A stretch of DNA of 37,836 nt from an uncultured Clostridia bacterium (GCA_937907605.1 CALCYI010000033.1:1-37836); one strand, 5' to 3'; counted from the first letter of the stretch, positions 15,845-24,003 are shown. The notes: generated by a model from the letters alone, not told the origin. Numbers and translations are program-made.

Positions 15845-17317
15845 TTAAAGTTCATCCAAATCTGAAATCATTGAATCAACTGTATCTTTTCTTCTTTGCC
15901 TTTCCCGATTAATCTCTCTGTTAACTGTAGCGGCTTTGACAAATTCGCCTCTCGCTTCACCTTCAGATGCCAACAATTGCAGTGTGCTTTCTTTGTAACC
16001 CATATTTAGTTCGGTAATTACTGCGACTGTAAACCGACAAACACCGGCATAGTTAATTCTTAATGCAAAAGCCGCCGCAAAGGCTGCCGGATTGCCACCA
16101 CAATTTTTAAGCCCATGGATAAGTGCATCACCGAAATCAAGGGCGGTAAAAGTTGCTGATGAGATAAATAACATATGTTCCACGGTTCTGTTTCCAAACG
16201 GAATTACATTGCGCCAATTGATTTGTGCAAGGTTATTATTTGCTTTATATTCCTCACAAAGGTGTCTTATAAAGTAAAATCCTCGAACGACAAATTCGTT
16301 AATTATTACGGGTATTGCTTGTTTTCCAAGTTCATGTATGACAGCCATTTCTTTTCGTAAATCGAATTTGTATCCACCACGCTTACCATACCAGTCAGTT
16401 ATTATTTGAGGAAGTTGGGTATCTTTTAGACCAGGAAGCATGGCAATTTCTCGTAATAGAGAAAGGAATACGCCAGGTATCCCCATTCCACCACCTGCAC
16501 TGCTTTTTGAACCAGCCATGTCGCTAACCAAATGTCCAGCCCAATTAATGATTACTTTGATTACCGAAATGAGAGCAGGAGTGTTTGCAATCAACTTAAC
16601 TAATTTTCGGATTCCTTCTGGTATGCTTTTATCAAGCTGTTCTTCCAAGTGGATTTCGATAATGTTCATTATCCATTGTAAAATACCTGTCAAGACAAGA
16701 GATGCAATTATGGGAGCCCAAATTTTCACCAACTCTTTAGGGTCCGTTTCAATTGCAACTTTATTAAATGATCCGTCTTTACTTGAAAACAATCCAACTC
16801 TAAAAAAATGAACTATTATTCCAGAGACCATGCCTAATAAAGTTGGGTGATGTGCTAGATCGTCTAAGTGGTGAGTAGTGGCAGAAGAAATCTTTTTTCC
16901 ACTCCAAACATTGTCTTGAGCAACTGGAAATCTTTTCTCTAAATGTTCAATAGCGCCTTTTAAACTTCTTCCCTTATACCCTGTCTGCTCTGCAACTTTA
17001 TGAATAAATTTGTTTACGGCTTTATTACTCCAGGCTTTGCCTGCATCAAAATCAAAGTCTCCAATAACAGTGATATCAATTACACCACTTATCAAGCCAA
17101 CACCTGCTGCAACTAAGTAATCATACTTGTCAGCGTTGTTTTGATAAGAAGCGGCAACATTGTTCATTTCTGTTACTTTTGTTTCGCATGCAGTTACCAA
17201 TTCATATAGATCTAAATCATCGCTGTTTATATCTACAGGCGTTTCGCCTATTATGTCAAAAATAATAACTTCATTTTGATTTCGTGCCTCATAGATTTTG
17301 TTATAAGTATTTTCCAT
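15845..17317 (-). CDS. multi-pass membrane protein of unknown function
   Basis: 490 residues. Several hydrophobic, glycine-rich stretches look like membrane segments: around 68-90 (YLVAAGVGLISGVIDITVIG), 156-175, 198-220 (IIASLVLTGILQWIMNII), 240-262 and 420-440. Between them are charged amphipathic helices, and the C-terminus is a highly charged helix (REINRERQRRKD). The first 60 residues are acidic and soluble. There is no signal peptide and no family that I recognise. The ATG has AGGTG eight bases ahead. As first gene of the four-gene set it is paired with the 810-residue protein. Being a membrane-inserting protein with a cytoplasmic partner, it could be an effector-like pore former; this is inference. 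Confidence 0.75.
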   Translation of the reverse strand: MENTYNKIYEARNQNEVIIFDIIGETPVDINSDDLDLYELVTACETKVTEMNNVAASYQNNADKYDYLVAAGVGLISGVIDITVIGDFDFDAGKAWSNKAVNKFIHKVAEQTGYKGRSLKGAIEHLEKRFPVAQDNVWSGKKISSATTHHLDDLAHHPTLLGMVSGIIVHFFRVGLFSSKDGSFNKVAIETDPKELVKIWAPIIASLVLTGILQWIMNIIEIHLEEQLDKSIPEGIRKLVKLIANTPALISVIKVIINWAGHLVSDMAGSKSSAGGGMGIPGVFLSLLREIAMLPGLKDTQLPQIITDWYGKRGGYKFDLRKEMAVIHELGKQAIPVIINEFVVRGFYFIRHLCEEYKANNNLAQINWRNVIPFGNRTVEHMLFISSATFTALDFGDALIHGLKNCGGNPAAFAAAFALRINYAGVCRFTVAVITELNMGYKESTLQLLASEGEARGEFVKAATVNREINRERQRRKDTVDSMISDLDEL

Positions 17318-17365
17318 AGTAATACACCTACAATGATTATAAATTAAAGTATATCAAATATAGTG

Positions 17366-17650
17366 TTATTCGTCAATGATGCGAACTTTGTCGCCTTGGC
17401 TATTAAGCCACATATCCAGTCCTTTGCCGAAGGCTTCGGCGGTTATGGTGTAAACGCCGTTTTTCTCGCTTAAAACTTTTGCTGTCGGGACTTTGTCGAG
17501 CATAGCTTCAAGGATGCCGGTGTATTCAAATTTCACCCTTTTCAGCTCGCCACCGTATGTATACAGCACGCGTTTGCGGAATTCTCCGTCGCTGAATTTA
17601 TCCTTGTACGGGATGTCAAAGTGTTCGCCCGTTTCCTTGATTTTTTCCAT
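17366..17650 (-). pseudogene. truncated WYL-regulator C-terminal fragment
   Basis: 94 codons nearly identical, from MEKIKETGE onward, to the last third of the complete WYL regulator at 17922-18836. The HTH and WYL domains are missing, and the codon just before the ATG is a stop, so this is the C-terminal (WCX) domain alone. Differences are scattered and conservative (for example HFDIPYKDKFSDGE against NFDIPHKDKFSEGE), which points to an old partial tandem duplication rather than an assembly artefact. It could still be made as a free domain, but no good ribosome-binding site is seen. Confidence 0.75.
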
Positions 17651-17740
17651 TTAACAAAGCATTTTTATTCGGCATTCTTTTTCACCATCTTCATTTTGAT
17701 AGGCACATAGTCAAATAACGACCAACAAGTATTATAAACT

Positions 17741-17765
17741 AAAAAATGCGCAGATGAACTGCGCA
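17741..17765 (-). terminator. rho-independent terminator downstream of the WYL regulator
   Basis: On the minus strand a perfect seven-base stem TGCGCAG/CTGCGCA with a five-base loop (17747-17765) is followed directly by six U. It lies beyond the 106-bp palindrome and should end the WYL transcript. Confidence 0.7.
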
Positions 17766-17788
17766 CGAAAAATGCACGGCTCACTGCT

Positions 17789-17894
17789 GCGATGCAAATT
17801 GAATTGATACGGTGAAGTATGCAAATCAAGAGCGTGCATTTTTACCGAAGTAAAAAGCATACTTTCACCAATAGTTTTATTCAATTTGCATCGC
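17789..17894. repeat. 106-bp palindromic element (MITE- or hairpin-like)
   Basis: The ends are a perfect 16-base inverted repeat (17789-17804 GCGATGCAAATTGAAT and 17879-17894). Inside, 17811-17822 pairs with 17857-17869 with one bulge, and the centre forms a TTTTTAC-CGAA-GTAAAAA hairpin near 17840-17856. The whole segment can fold into one long imperfect hairpin. It sits 27 bases past the WYL stop. A non-autonomous palindromic repeat or a folded 3' UTR RNA would both fit. Confidence 0.65.
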
Positions 17895-17921
17895 ATTATC
17901 AGTATAACACTTAATCCTTAT

Positions 17922-18836
17922 TTAGTCAACGATTTTCACCCTGTCCCCCTGACTGCTCAGCCACATGTCGAGACCTTTGCCGAAGGCTTCGGCGGTCATG
18001 GTGTAAATGCCGTTTTCTTCGCTTAAAACCTTGGCGGTCGGGACTTTGTCGAGCATCGCTTCGAGCACGCCCATGTATTCAAACTTAACCCGTTTCAATT
18101 CGCCGCCGTACATATAGAGCACACGTTTTCTGAATTCGCCTTCGCTGAATTTGTCTTTATGTGGAATATCGAAATTTTCGCCCGTTTCCTTGATTTTTTC
18201 CATTCGGTCAATACGGAAGATTATCGGATAGTCAACATCAAATCCATAGGTTATTAGATAAAAATAGAATTCATTAAACAGAATGGATACGGGCTTTACT
18301 CTACGCTTACTGTGCTTACCGTCCTGTCGCGTGTAACTGAATTCAATTACCTTTTGATTGACGATATATTCCGACAGCTGCCAGAGTACGTCAAGCAAAT
18401 CCTTCCCGTGCTGTAAGGGAAGATAATTGAAGAACTCGCTTTTAATCATTCTGTCCGCCGTTTGTCTGTCCTGCGGAGCAATCTGCATAATGAGTTTCGT
18501 CAGTAGTTCCGTCAGTTCGTCCTTGTTGAACGCCCTGCTTTCGAGCAAAATTTTGCAAACAGCAAGTGCTTCTTTATTTGTCAGCCACTCTCTTTCAAGT
18601 CGTACAAGATAATAACTGTCACGGGCTTTGCTGTACTTGATTGCCGTTTCAAATTCGTCAAAATGCGTTTCTGCAAGATAGGCGCGCAAGTCGTCAATGT
18701 CGCGCTGAATCGTTTTCAACGATACGCCGAATTCGTCAGCCAATGCTTGCTTGTTTAATTCCTCGCCTTTGTTCAGCCTTTCATACATAGATAGAAGTCT
18801 GAAACCTTTATTTGCACTGAAATCCAAAAAGTCCAT
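17922..18836 (-). CDS. WYL-domain transcriptional regulator (HTH_11-WYL-WCX)
   Basis: 304 residues. The N-terminus is a winged helix-turn-helix (NKQALADEFGVSLKTIQRDIDDLRAYL, about 28-54) typical of DeoR/HTH_11 proteins. The WYL domain follows at about 140-215 (QKVIEFSYTRQDGKHSKRRVKPVSI ... FYLITY ... FRIDRMEKI), with a WCX C-terminal domain to the end. WYL domains sense ligands, often nucleotides or single-stranded DNA, and such regulators are common beside defence and mobile modules. A TATAAT lies only 12 bases before the ATG, so the leader would be very short. GAGG is too close to act normally. It is divergent from the toxin-antitoxin operon. Target genes are unknown. Confidence 0.88.
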   Translation of the reverse strand: MDFLDFSANKGFRLLSMYERLNKGEELNKQALADEFGVSLKTIQRDIDDLRAYLAETHFDEFETAIKYSKARDSYYLVRLEREWLTNKEALAVCKILLESRAFNKDELTELLTKLIMQIAPQDRQTADRMIKSEFFNYLPLQHGKDLLDVLWQLSEYIVNQKVIEFSYTRQDGKHSKRRVKPVSILFNEFYFYLITYGFDVDYPIIFRIDRMEKIKETGENFDIPHKDKFSEGEFRKRVLYMYGGELKRVKFEYMGVLEAMLDKVPTAKVLSEENGIYTMTAEAFGKGLDMWLSSQGDRVKIVD

Positions 18837-18926
18837 TTCCTCACCTCACACCCATTATATCACAAAAGAAGGACAAATGGTGGGTATTTATTGAAAAAAT
18901 GAAAATGTTGTAAATCAAAAAGTGTA

Positions 18927-18955
18927 TTGCAATTTGCGTTACATTGTGGTACAAT
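18927..18955 (+). promoter_or_regulatory. promoter and operator of the toxin-antitoxin pair
   Basis: TTGCAA (18927-18932), 17 bases, then TACAAT (18950-18955). The inverted repeat ATTGT-GGT-ACAAT (18943-18955) covers the -10 box, and ATTGCAAT (18926-18933) covers the -35. Both are suited to autorepression by a RelB/DinJ-type antitoxin. Confidence 0.65.
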
Positions 18956-18986
18956 AATAATGAAATAATTGAAAGGAGTTTTCGTT

Positions 18987-19289
18987 ATGTCTAAAACTGC
19001 GAATGTAACTGCCCGTGTTGAGCCGAACGTAAAAGAGCAGGCTGAAAGTATTCTTGCTTCGCTTGGTATTCCCGCTTCAAGTGCTATAACTATGTTCTAT
19101 AAGCAAATCATCTTTCAAGGCGGATTGCCTTTTGAAATGAAACTGCCAACTAATCCACTTGATACAACAAAGATGGCAAGAGAAGAATTGTATGCAAAAA
19201 TTGGTGCAGGCATAGAAGCGGCAGAGCAAGGCAAAACCACACCTATTGATGAATTCGATAGCAAGTTCAGAAAGGCACATAATATATGA
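18987..19289 (+). CDS. RelB/DinJ-family antitoxin
   Basis: 100 residues. The N-terminal segment (KTANVTARVEPNVKEQAESILASLGIPASSAITMFYKQI) is the ribbon-helix-helix DNA-binding motif of DinJ/RelB antitoxins. The C-terminal half is a charged helix that would wrap the toxin. The ATG at 18987 has GAAAGGAG eight bases ahead; the TTG at 18969 overlaps that site and is rejected. The stop overlaps the toxin start by four bases (ATGA), as is typical of such operons. It should neutralise the toxin and repress its own promoter. Confidence 0.92.
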   Translation: MSKTANVTARVEPNVKEQAESILASLGIPASSAITMFYKQIIFQGGLPFEMKLPTNPLDTTKMAREELYAKIGAGIEAAEQGKTTPIDEFDSKFRKAHNI

Positions 19290-19606
19290 GCTATTATGTT
19301 AATATAACGGATAATGCTGCTGCCGATTTATATCAAATCTATGATTATATAGAAAAGGTGTTGCTTTCTCCTCAGGCGGCAGAAAATCTTTACAACGATA
19401 TTCTTGATATGATAAAATCACTTAGCGAAATGCCTGAACGTTACCGTGAATATGATAGTGAAAGATTTGCAGGCAAAAATCTTCGCTTTGTAAATGTGAA
19501 AAACTACGATATTTTATATACAGTAAACAGTCAGGCAAAACAGGTTGACGTTGTAATGATTGCTTATGCTCCGAGTGACATACCGAATAAAATTGTTATA
19601 CATTAA
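19286..19606 (+). CDS. RelE/ParE-family toxin
   Basis: 106 residues with the compact fold of the family: an N-terminal strand and helix (YYVNITDNAAADLYQIYDYIE), two helices (SPQAAENLYNDILDMIKSLSEMPERYREY), and C-terminal strands (LRFVNVKNYDILYTVNSQAKQVDVVMIAYA). RelE-type toxins cut mRNA at the ribosome and ParE-type toxins poison gyrase. The motifs seen do not decide between them. It is translationally coupled to the antitoxin by a four-base overlap and followed by a strong terminator. Confidence 0.9.
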   Translation: MSYYVNITDNAAADLYQIYDYIEKVLLSPQAAENLYNDILDMIKSLSEMPERYREYDSERFAGKNLRFVNVKNYDILYTVNSQAKQVDVVMIAYAPSDIPNKIVIH

Positions 19607-19619
19607 GCCGCATTTTCAA

Positions 19620-19645
19620 AAGTCGCCATTTTGGCGACTTTTTTT
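19620..19645 (+). terminator. terminator of the toxin-antitoxin operon
   Basis: The stem AAGTCGCC/GGCGACTT with a five-base loop is followed by a run of T. It starts 13 bases after the toxin stop. The stretch 19646-19763 holds no gene. Confidence 0.85.
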
Positions 19646-19756
19646 ACTGCTCAAGAACAGAGAAAAAGGCTAATTATTTTACAGCGTTATAGTTTACATA
19701 TCCTTCATCATTTTAAGTATCGTTATTTGATGAAATGCATTTTTTACTGGTCAAGA
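19640..19756. repeat. pair of 17-base direct repeats 100 bases apart
   Basis: TTTTTTACTGCTCAAGA (19640-19656) recurs at 19740-19756 with one C to G change. The first copy begins in the T-run of the terminator. It may be a duplication scar or chance. Confidence 0.4.
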
Positions 19757-19763
19757 CGGAATA

Positions 19764-19791
19764 GATAAAGGCAGGGATTTTCATCCCTGCC
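19764..19791 (-). terminator. terminator downstream of the DUF6809 gene
   Basis: A perfect nine-base stem GGCAGGGAT/ATCCCTGCC (19770-19778 and 19783-19791) is followed on the minus strand by UUUAUCU. It sits six bases past the gene end. Confidence 0.75.
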
Positions 19792-19796
19792 TCGTC

Positions 19797-20060
19797 TTAT
19801 GTATATGCTTCTATTGTTAATATTGCACCTAATTTGTAACCGACCTTAAAACAATCAAGCTCAATAAGATTTGCAAATTTTTCATTCGCTGTAAGCAGCC
19901 TTTCTAACAAATCTTTTTGCTCATCATTCAGTACTGCTTTTAAGCGTTCCTGATTCTGATTTACTAACCTCAACGCATCTTTGTAATTATCGCTGTTCTC
20001 AATGCGACTGTATTCTGTAGGTGTAATATTGCCATACCAAAGCTCTTCAAGAATATCCAT
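19797..20060 (-). CDS. DUF6809-family protein of mobile-element neighbourhoods
   Basis: 87 residues beginning MDILEELWYGNITPTEYSR. This opening and the following charged helices (QNQERLKAVLNDEQKDLLERLL) match the small family DUF6809, as I remember it, common in Clostridia conjugative and transposon regions. Its molecular role is unknown. The ATG at 20060 has GAGG seven bases ahead; the TnpV stop lies within that spacer, so the two are coupled. It ends at a strong terminator. Confidence 0.7.
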   Translation of the reverse strand: MDILEELWYGNITPTEYSRIENSDNYKDALRLVNQNQERLKAVLNDEQKDLLERLLTANEKFANLIELDCFKVGYKLGAILTIEAYT

Positions 20061-20064
20061 AACG

Positions 20065-20442
20065 TTACCTCGCATAGATTACTTCGTTATAGACAATCTC
20101 TCTTGCTTGATTGGTAACATTGTTTACTGCCTGCACCCAAGCCATCATATTATCTGCTTTGAGTTGTTCGGTAATACCTTGCTGCTCTTTGAGTTGCTTC
20201 ACAAGGCGGTCATACATTTCCTTTGCTCTGACATCAACCTCGAGCAAATGAGTATTCAATTTGCATTGTACAATAAGCGAGGTACAAAACGCAGGGCGAT
20301 GCTCTTTGATATAATCATAGTACCTCAAACCCCACATACCGATTTCGTAATGCTTTTCAGTTGAAATTAGATTAGGCAAATACACGCCGTTTACAAGCGT
20401 ATAATCAAGTCCGTTTTTTTCATCAGTAATATACTTTTTCAT
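20065..20442 (-). CDS. TnpV-family transposon-encoded protein
   Basis: 125 residues beginning MKKYITDEKNGLDYTLVNGVYLPNL. This N-terminus and the central WGLRYYDYIKEHRPA are hallmarks of TnpV proteins, small accessory proteins of Clostridia transposons with no proven activity. The rest is helical and charged. The ATG at 20442 has GGAGG eight bases ahead; the longer frame to 20559 has none and includes an AT-rich non-coding stretch. No transposase or integrase is seen nearby, so this is a stranded accessory pair with DUF6809. Confidence 0.8.
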   Translation of the reverse strand: MKKYITDEKNGLDYTLVNGVYLPNLISTEKHYEIGMWGLRYYDYIKEHRPAFCTSLIVQCKLNTHLLEVDVRAKEMYDRLVKQLKEQQGITEQLKADNMMAWVQAVNNVTNQAREIVYNEVIYAR

Positions 20443-20492
20443 TGCATTTTCCTCCAATATTAATATTTTAATAATTGTTGTAAAATGCAAAA

Positions 20493-20539
20493 TGCCGTAA
20501 CGATTGTTTCTACTTATTCTCAAAACCTTCGTTACGGCA
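20493..20539 (-). terminator. possible terminator after tuf
   Basis: A perfect ten-base inverted repeat TGCCGTAACG/CGTTACGGCA (20493-20502 and 20530-20539) is followed on the minus strand by UUUUGCAUUUU. The 27-base loop is long for a terminator, so it may instead be a regulatory hairpin before tnpV. Confidence 0.45.
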
Positions 20540-20589
20540 ACTATTCTTACGTAGGACACCCCAAAGCAGTCCTTTTTTTGTGGATTTAA

Positions 20590-21786
20590 TTAGTCCTCTT
20601 CGATGCCGATAACAACGCCTGAACCAACTGTTCTACCACCCTCACGGATAGCAAAACGGAGACCGTTTTCGATAGCGATAGGAGTGATAAGCTCAACGTT
20701 CATATCAACGTTATCGCCGGGCATACACATCTCTGTTCCCTCGGGAAGAGAGATAACGCCGGTAACGTCAGTTGTTCTGAAATAGAACTGAGGTCTGTAG
20801 TTGTTGAAGAAAGGAGTATGACGACCGCCCTCTTCCTTAGTAAGAACGTAAACCTGACCTGTGAACTTGGTGTGGGGCTTAATTGAACCGGGCTGTGCAA
20901 GAACCTGACCTCTTCTGATCTCGGTTCTCTGAACACCACGAAGGAGACAACCGATGTTGTCGCCAGCCTCAGCGTAATCGAGGATCTTTCTGAACATCTC
21001 GATACCTGTGCAAACTGTAGTTCTGGTTTCGTCCTCAAGACCAACCATTTCTACCTGGTCGTTTGTGTTAAGCTTACCTCTTTCAACTCTACCGGTAGCA
21101 ACTGTACCACGGCCTGTGATCGTGAATACGTCCTCTACGGGCATAAGGAAAGGAAGGTCGGACTTACGGTCAGGAGTCGGAATATACTCGTCAACAGCGT
21201 CCATAAGTTCTGCGATACATTCGCAAGCAGGATCGTCCATGCTGTCAGCCTCAAGAGCCTTAAGAGCAGAACCCTTGATGATCGGGCACTCGTCGTCGAA
21301 TTCATACTCAGCGAGAGTTTCACGGATTTCCATTTCAACAAGCTCAAGAAGCTCTTCATCGTCAACCTGGTCGGTCTTGTTCATGAATACGATGATTGCA
21401 GGAACGCCTACCTGGCGAGCAAGGAGAAGGTGCTCTTTAGTCTGAGCCATAGGACCGTCTGTAGAAGCGATTACGAGGATAGCGCCGTCCATCTGAGCAG
21501 CACCGGTAATCATGTTCTTGATATAGTCAGCGTGACCCGGGCAGTCAACGTGAGCATAGTGACGCTTGTCAGTCTCATACTCTACGTGAGCGGTGTTGAT
21601 TGTGATACCACGCTCTCTCTCTTCAGGAGCCTTATCGATATCTGCATAGGACTCGAACTTAGCATAGCCCTTAGCTGCAAGGTACTTTGTAATAGCTGCT
21701 GTAAGAGTGGTCTTACCGTGGTCAACGTGACCGATTGTACCAATATTTACATGAGGTTTGGTACGATTAAAATGTTCTTTTGCCAT
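20590..21786 (-). CDS. tuf: elongation factor Tu
   Basis: 398 residues, full length. The GTP-binding motifs are GHVDHGKT (19-26), DCPGHADY near 82, and NKTD (where NKCD is usual) near 137. Domains 2 and 3 are complete and end in GSGVVIGIEED. EF-Tu carries aminoacyl-tRNA to the ribosome with GTP. It is the last gene of the str cluster, 102 bases past fusA, with AAGGGGG ahead of the ATG. A separate promoter candidate lies in that gap. Its codon use is clearly more GC-rich than the accessory genes beside it. Confidence 0.98.
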   Translation of the reverse strand: MAKEHFNRTKPHVNIGTIGHVDHGKTTLTAAITKYLAAKGYAKFESYADIDKAPEERERGITINTAHVEYETDKRHYAHVDCPGHADYIKNMITGAAQMDGAILVIASTDGPMAQTKEHLLLARQVGVPAIIVFMNKTDQVDDEELLELVEMEIRETLAEYEFDDECPIIKGSALKALEADSMDDPACECIAELMDAVDEYIPTPDRKSDLPFLMPVEDVFTITGRGTVATGRVERGKLNTNDQVEMVGLEDETRTTVCTGIEMFRKILDYAEAGDNIGCLLRGVQRTEIRRGQVLAQPGSIKPHTKFTGQVYVLTKEEGGRHTPFFNNYRPQFYFRTTDVTGVISLPEGTEMCMPGDNVDMNVELITPIAIENGLRFAIREGGRTVGSGVVIGIEED

Positions 21787-21832
21787 TGGAATTTCCCCCT
21801 TAATAATTTACATTTGCAAAATGGTCAATGAT

Positions 21833-21861
21833 ATTTTACCAAATAGTTACTTAAATATCAA
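21833..21861 (-). promoter_or_regulatory. candidate internal promoter of tuf
   Basis: On the minus strand TTGATA (21856-21861), 17 bases, then TAAAAT (21833-21838), in the fusA-tuf gap. This would allow extra tuf expression, as is common in bacteria. Confidence 0.45.
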
Positions 21862-21888
21862 GCATTTTATTAAAATAATTGATTTTGC

Positions 21889-24003
21889 TTAATTTCTCTT
21901 AGAAGTGCGGTCGTTAATGATTTTCTCCGAAATTGACTTGGGAACGGGCTCGTAGCCCTCAGGCTCCATAGTATACTGTCCTCTTCCCTGAGTCTTTGAA
22001 CGTAAATCGTTAACGTATCCGAACATCTCCGAAAGTGGAACCCTTGCGTTAATCTGCTTAACGCCGCCGATTCTGTCGTCCATGCCGCTAATCTGGCCGC
22101 GGCGTGAATTGAGGTCGCCGATAACGTCGCCCATATACTGTTCGGGAACAATAACGGTTACCCTCATCATCGGTTCAAGAAGAATCGGGTCTGCCTTCTT
22201 TGCGGCATCCTTAAACGCCATAGAGCCTGCAATCTTGAATGCCATTTCGGATGAGTCAACCTCGTGATATGAACCGTCGTAAAGCTCAACCCTTACGTCA
22301 ACCATCGGATAGCCCGCAAGAATACCGCTCTTCATAGCAGCCTGGATACCTGCGTCAACGGCGGGAATATATTCCTTGGGAATTGCGCCGCCGACAACCT
22401 GATTTTCGAACTCGTAGCCCTTGCCGATACCCTTTTCGTCAACGTTCGGGAACATACGGATTTTAACGTGGCCGTACTGTCCCGAGCCGCCCGACTGCTT
22501 CTTATATTTAAGGTCGGACATTGACTCGCCCTGAATCGTTTCCTTATAGGCAACCTGCGGAGCACCGATATTAGCCTCAACCCTGAATTCACGGAGCAGA
22601 CGGTCAACGATAATCTCAAGGTGTAATTCACCCATACCAGCAATAATCGTCTGACCTGTTTCCTCGTCAGTGTAAGCCTTAAAGGTCGGGTCCTCCTCAG
22701 CAAGCTTTGCAAGCGCAACGCCCATCTTTTCCTGACCTGCCTTAGTTCTCGGCTCAATAGCTACGCGGATAACGGGATCCGGGAAGTTCATACTTTCAAG
22801 AATAATCGGGTGGTTTTCGTCACAGAGCGTATCGCCCGTCGTAGTGTTCTTAAGACCTACTGCGGCTGCGATGTCGCCCGCATAGCACTCGGGAATATCC
22901 TCCCTGTGATTTGCGTGCATCTGGAGAATTCTGCCCATTCTCTCGCGGTTACCCTTAACTGAGTTATAGCAGGGCGTACCCGCAACGGCAACGCCTGAGT
23001 AAACGCGGAAATAACAGATTTTACCAACGTACGGGTCGGTAGCAATCTTAAATGCAAGCGCTGAGAACGGCTCGTCGTCAGAAGAATGACGTACCTCCTC
23101 TTCATCGGTCTCGGGATTGATACCCCTGATGGACTCGATGTCGGTAGGAGCGGGCATATAATCAACGATTGCGTCAAGCAGCGGCTGAACGCCCATATTC
23201 CTGTACGCAGTACCGCAGCACATTGGAACCATACTGCCGTCGATTGTGGACTTACGGATAACCCTCTTTATATCTTCAACGGTGATTGCTCCCTCGCCGT
23301 CCTCGAAGTATTTTTCCATAAGCTCCTCGTCCTGCTCAACTACATGCTCGATAAGCTGAGTTCTGAACTCGGCTGCCTTATCAGCCATCTCAGGTCTGAT
23401 TTCTCTGATTTCAAACTGCTGTCCGTTATTCTTATCAGGCTCTATATAGATTATTTCATTGTTATTTACAAGGTCGATTATTCCCTCGAAGGTGCTTTCC
23501 TCGCCTATCGGGAGCTGAATTGGAATTGCGTTGCACTGAAATCTGTCAAGTACCATATTATATACATTGTAGAAATCAGCGCCCATAATATCCATCTTGT
23601 TTACGAATATCATTCGCGGAACCTTGTATTCGTCAGCCTGACGCCATACGGTCTCAGACTGCGGCTCAACGCCGCCCTTTGCACAAAGAACGGTTACGGA
23701 GCCGTCGAGTACACGCAGCGAACGCTGAACCTCAACAGTAAAGTCAACGTGTCCCGGTGTATCTATAATATTGATTCTATGGTCCTTCCAGAAGCAAGTA
23801 GTAGCAGCCGAGGTAATGGTAATACCTCTTTCCTGCTCCTGCTCCATCCAGTCCATCGTCGCAGCGCCGTCATGGGTTTCGCCTATCTTATGGTTAATAC
23901 CCGTGTAGTAAAGAATACGCTCGGTTGTCGTAGTCTTACCCGCGTCGATGTGAGCCATAATACCAATATTTCTTGTTTCTTCAAGAGATACCTTTCTTGG
24001 CAT
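21889..24003 (-). CDS. fusA: elongation factor G
   Basis: 704 residues, the normal length. G-domain motifs are AHIDAGKT (17-24), DTPGHVDF near 84 and NKMD near 138, and domains II-V follow with the expected GQYGHVKIR and RGQISGMD segments. EF-G moves tRNA and mRNA through the ribosome using GTP, and with RRF it recycles ribosomes. It lies 30 bases after rpsG, preceded by AAAGG. The usual fusidic-acid contact region appears normal by eye. Confidence 0.98.
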   Translation of the reverse strand: MPRKVSLEETRNIGIMAHIDAGKTTTTERILYYTGINHKIGETHDGAATMDWMEQEQERGITITSAATTCFWKDHRINIIDTPGHVDFTVEVQRSLRVLDGSVTVLCAKGGVEPQSETVWRQADEYKVPRMIFVNKMDIMGADFYNVYNMVLDRFQCNAIPIQLPIGEESTFEGIIDLVNNNEIIYIEPDKNNGQQFEIREIRPEMADKAAEFRTQLIEHVVEQDEELMEKYFEDGEGAITVEDIKRVIRKSTIDGSMVPMCCGTAYRNMGVQPLLDAIVDYMPAPTDIESIRGINPETDEEEVRHSSDDEPFSALAFKIATDPYVGKICYFRVYSGVAVAGTPCYNSVKGNRERMGRILQMHANHREDIPECYAGDIAAAVGLKNTTTGDTLCDENHPIILESMNFPDPVIRVAIEPRTKAGQEKMGVALAKLAEEDPTFKAYTDEETGQTIIAGMGELHLEIIVDRLLREFRVEANIGAPQVAYKETIQGESMSDLKYKKQSGGSGQYGHVKIRMFPNVDEKGIGKGYEFENQVVGGAIPKEYIPAVDAGIQAAMKSGILAGYPMVDVRVELYDGSYHEVDSSEMAFKIAGSMAFKDAAKKADPILLEPMMRVTVIVPEQYMGDVIGDLNSRRGQISGMDDRIGGVKQINARVPLSEMFGYVNDLRSKTQGRGQYTMEPEGYEPVPKSISEKIINDRTSKRN

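Larger units (their letters stand above)
17651..17921. other. gap with decayed coding trace, terminator and palindrome
   Basis: No intact gene. On the minus strand a short open frame ending SLFDYVPIKMKMVKKNAE and a stop at about 17666-17668 lies just before the WYL fragment and may be the decayed end of another gene; this is weak. The terminator and the 106-bp palindrome are listed separately. Confidence 0.35.

Noticed and set aside
20443..20559. N-terminal extension of TnpV
   Set aside because: The extension covers an inverted repeat and AT-rich DNA; a good Shine-Dalgarno serves the internal ATG that begins the family's usual protein.
20520..20580. Plus-strand terminator AGGAC...GTCCT followed by T-run (20552-20579)
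   Set aside because: No plus-strand gene lies upstream to use it, and the stem is only five pairs with an 11-base loop.
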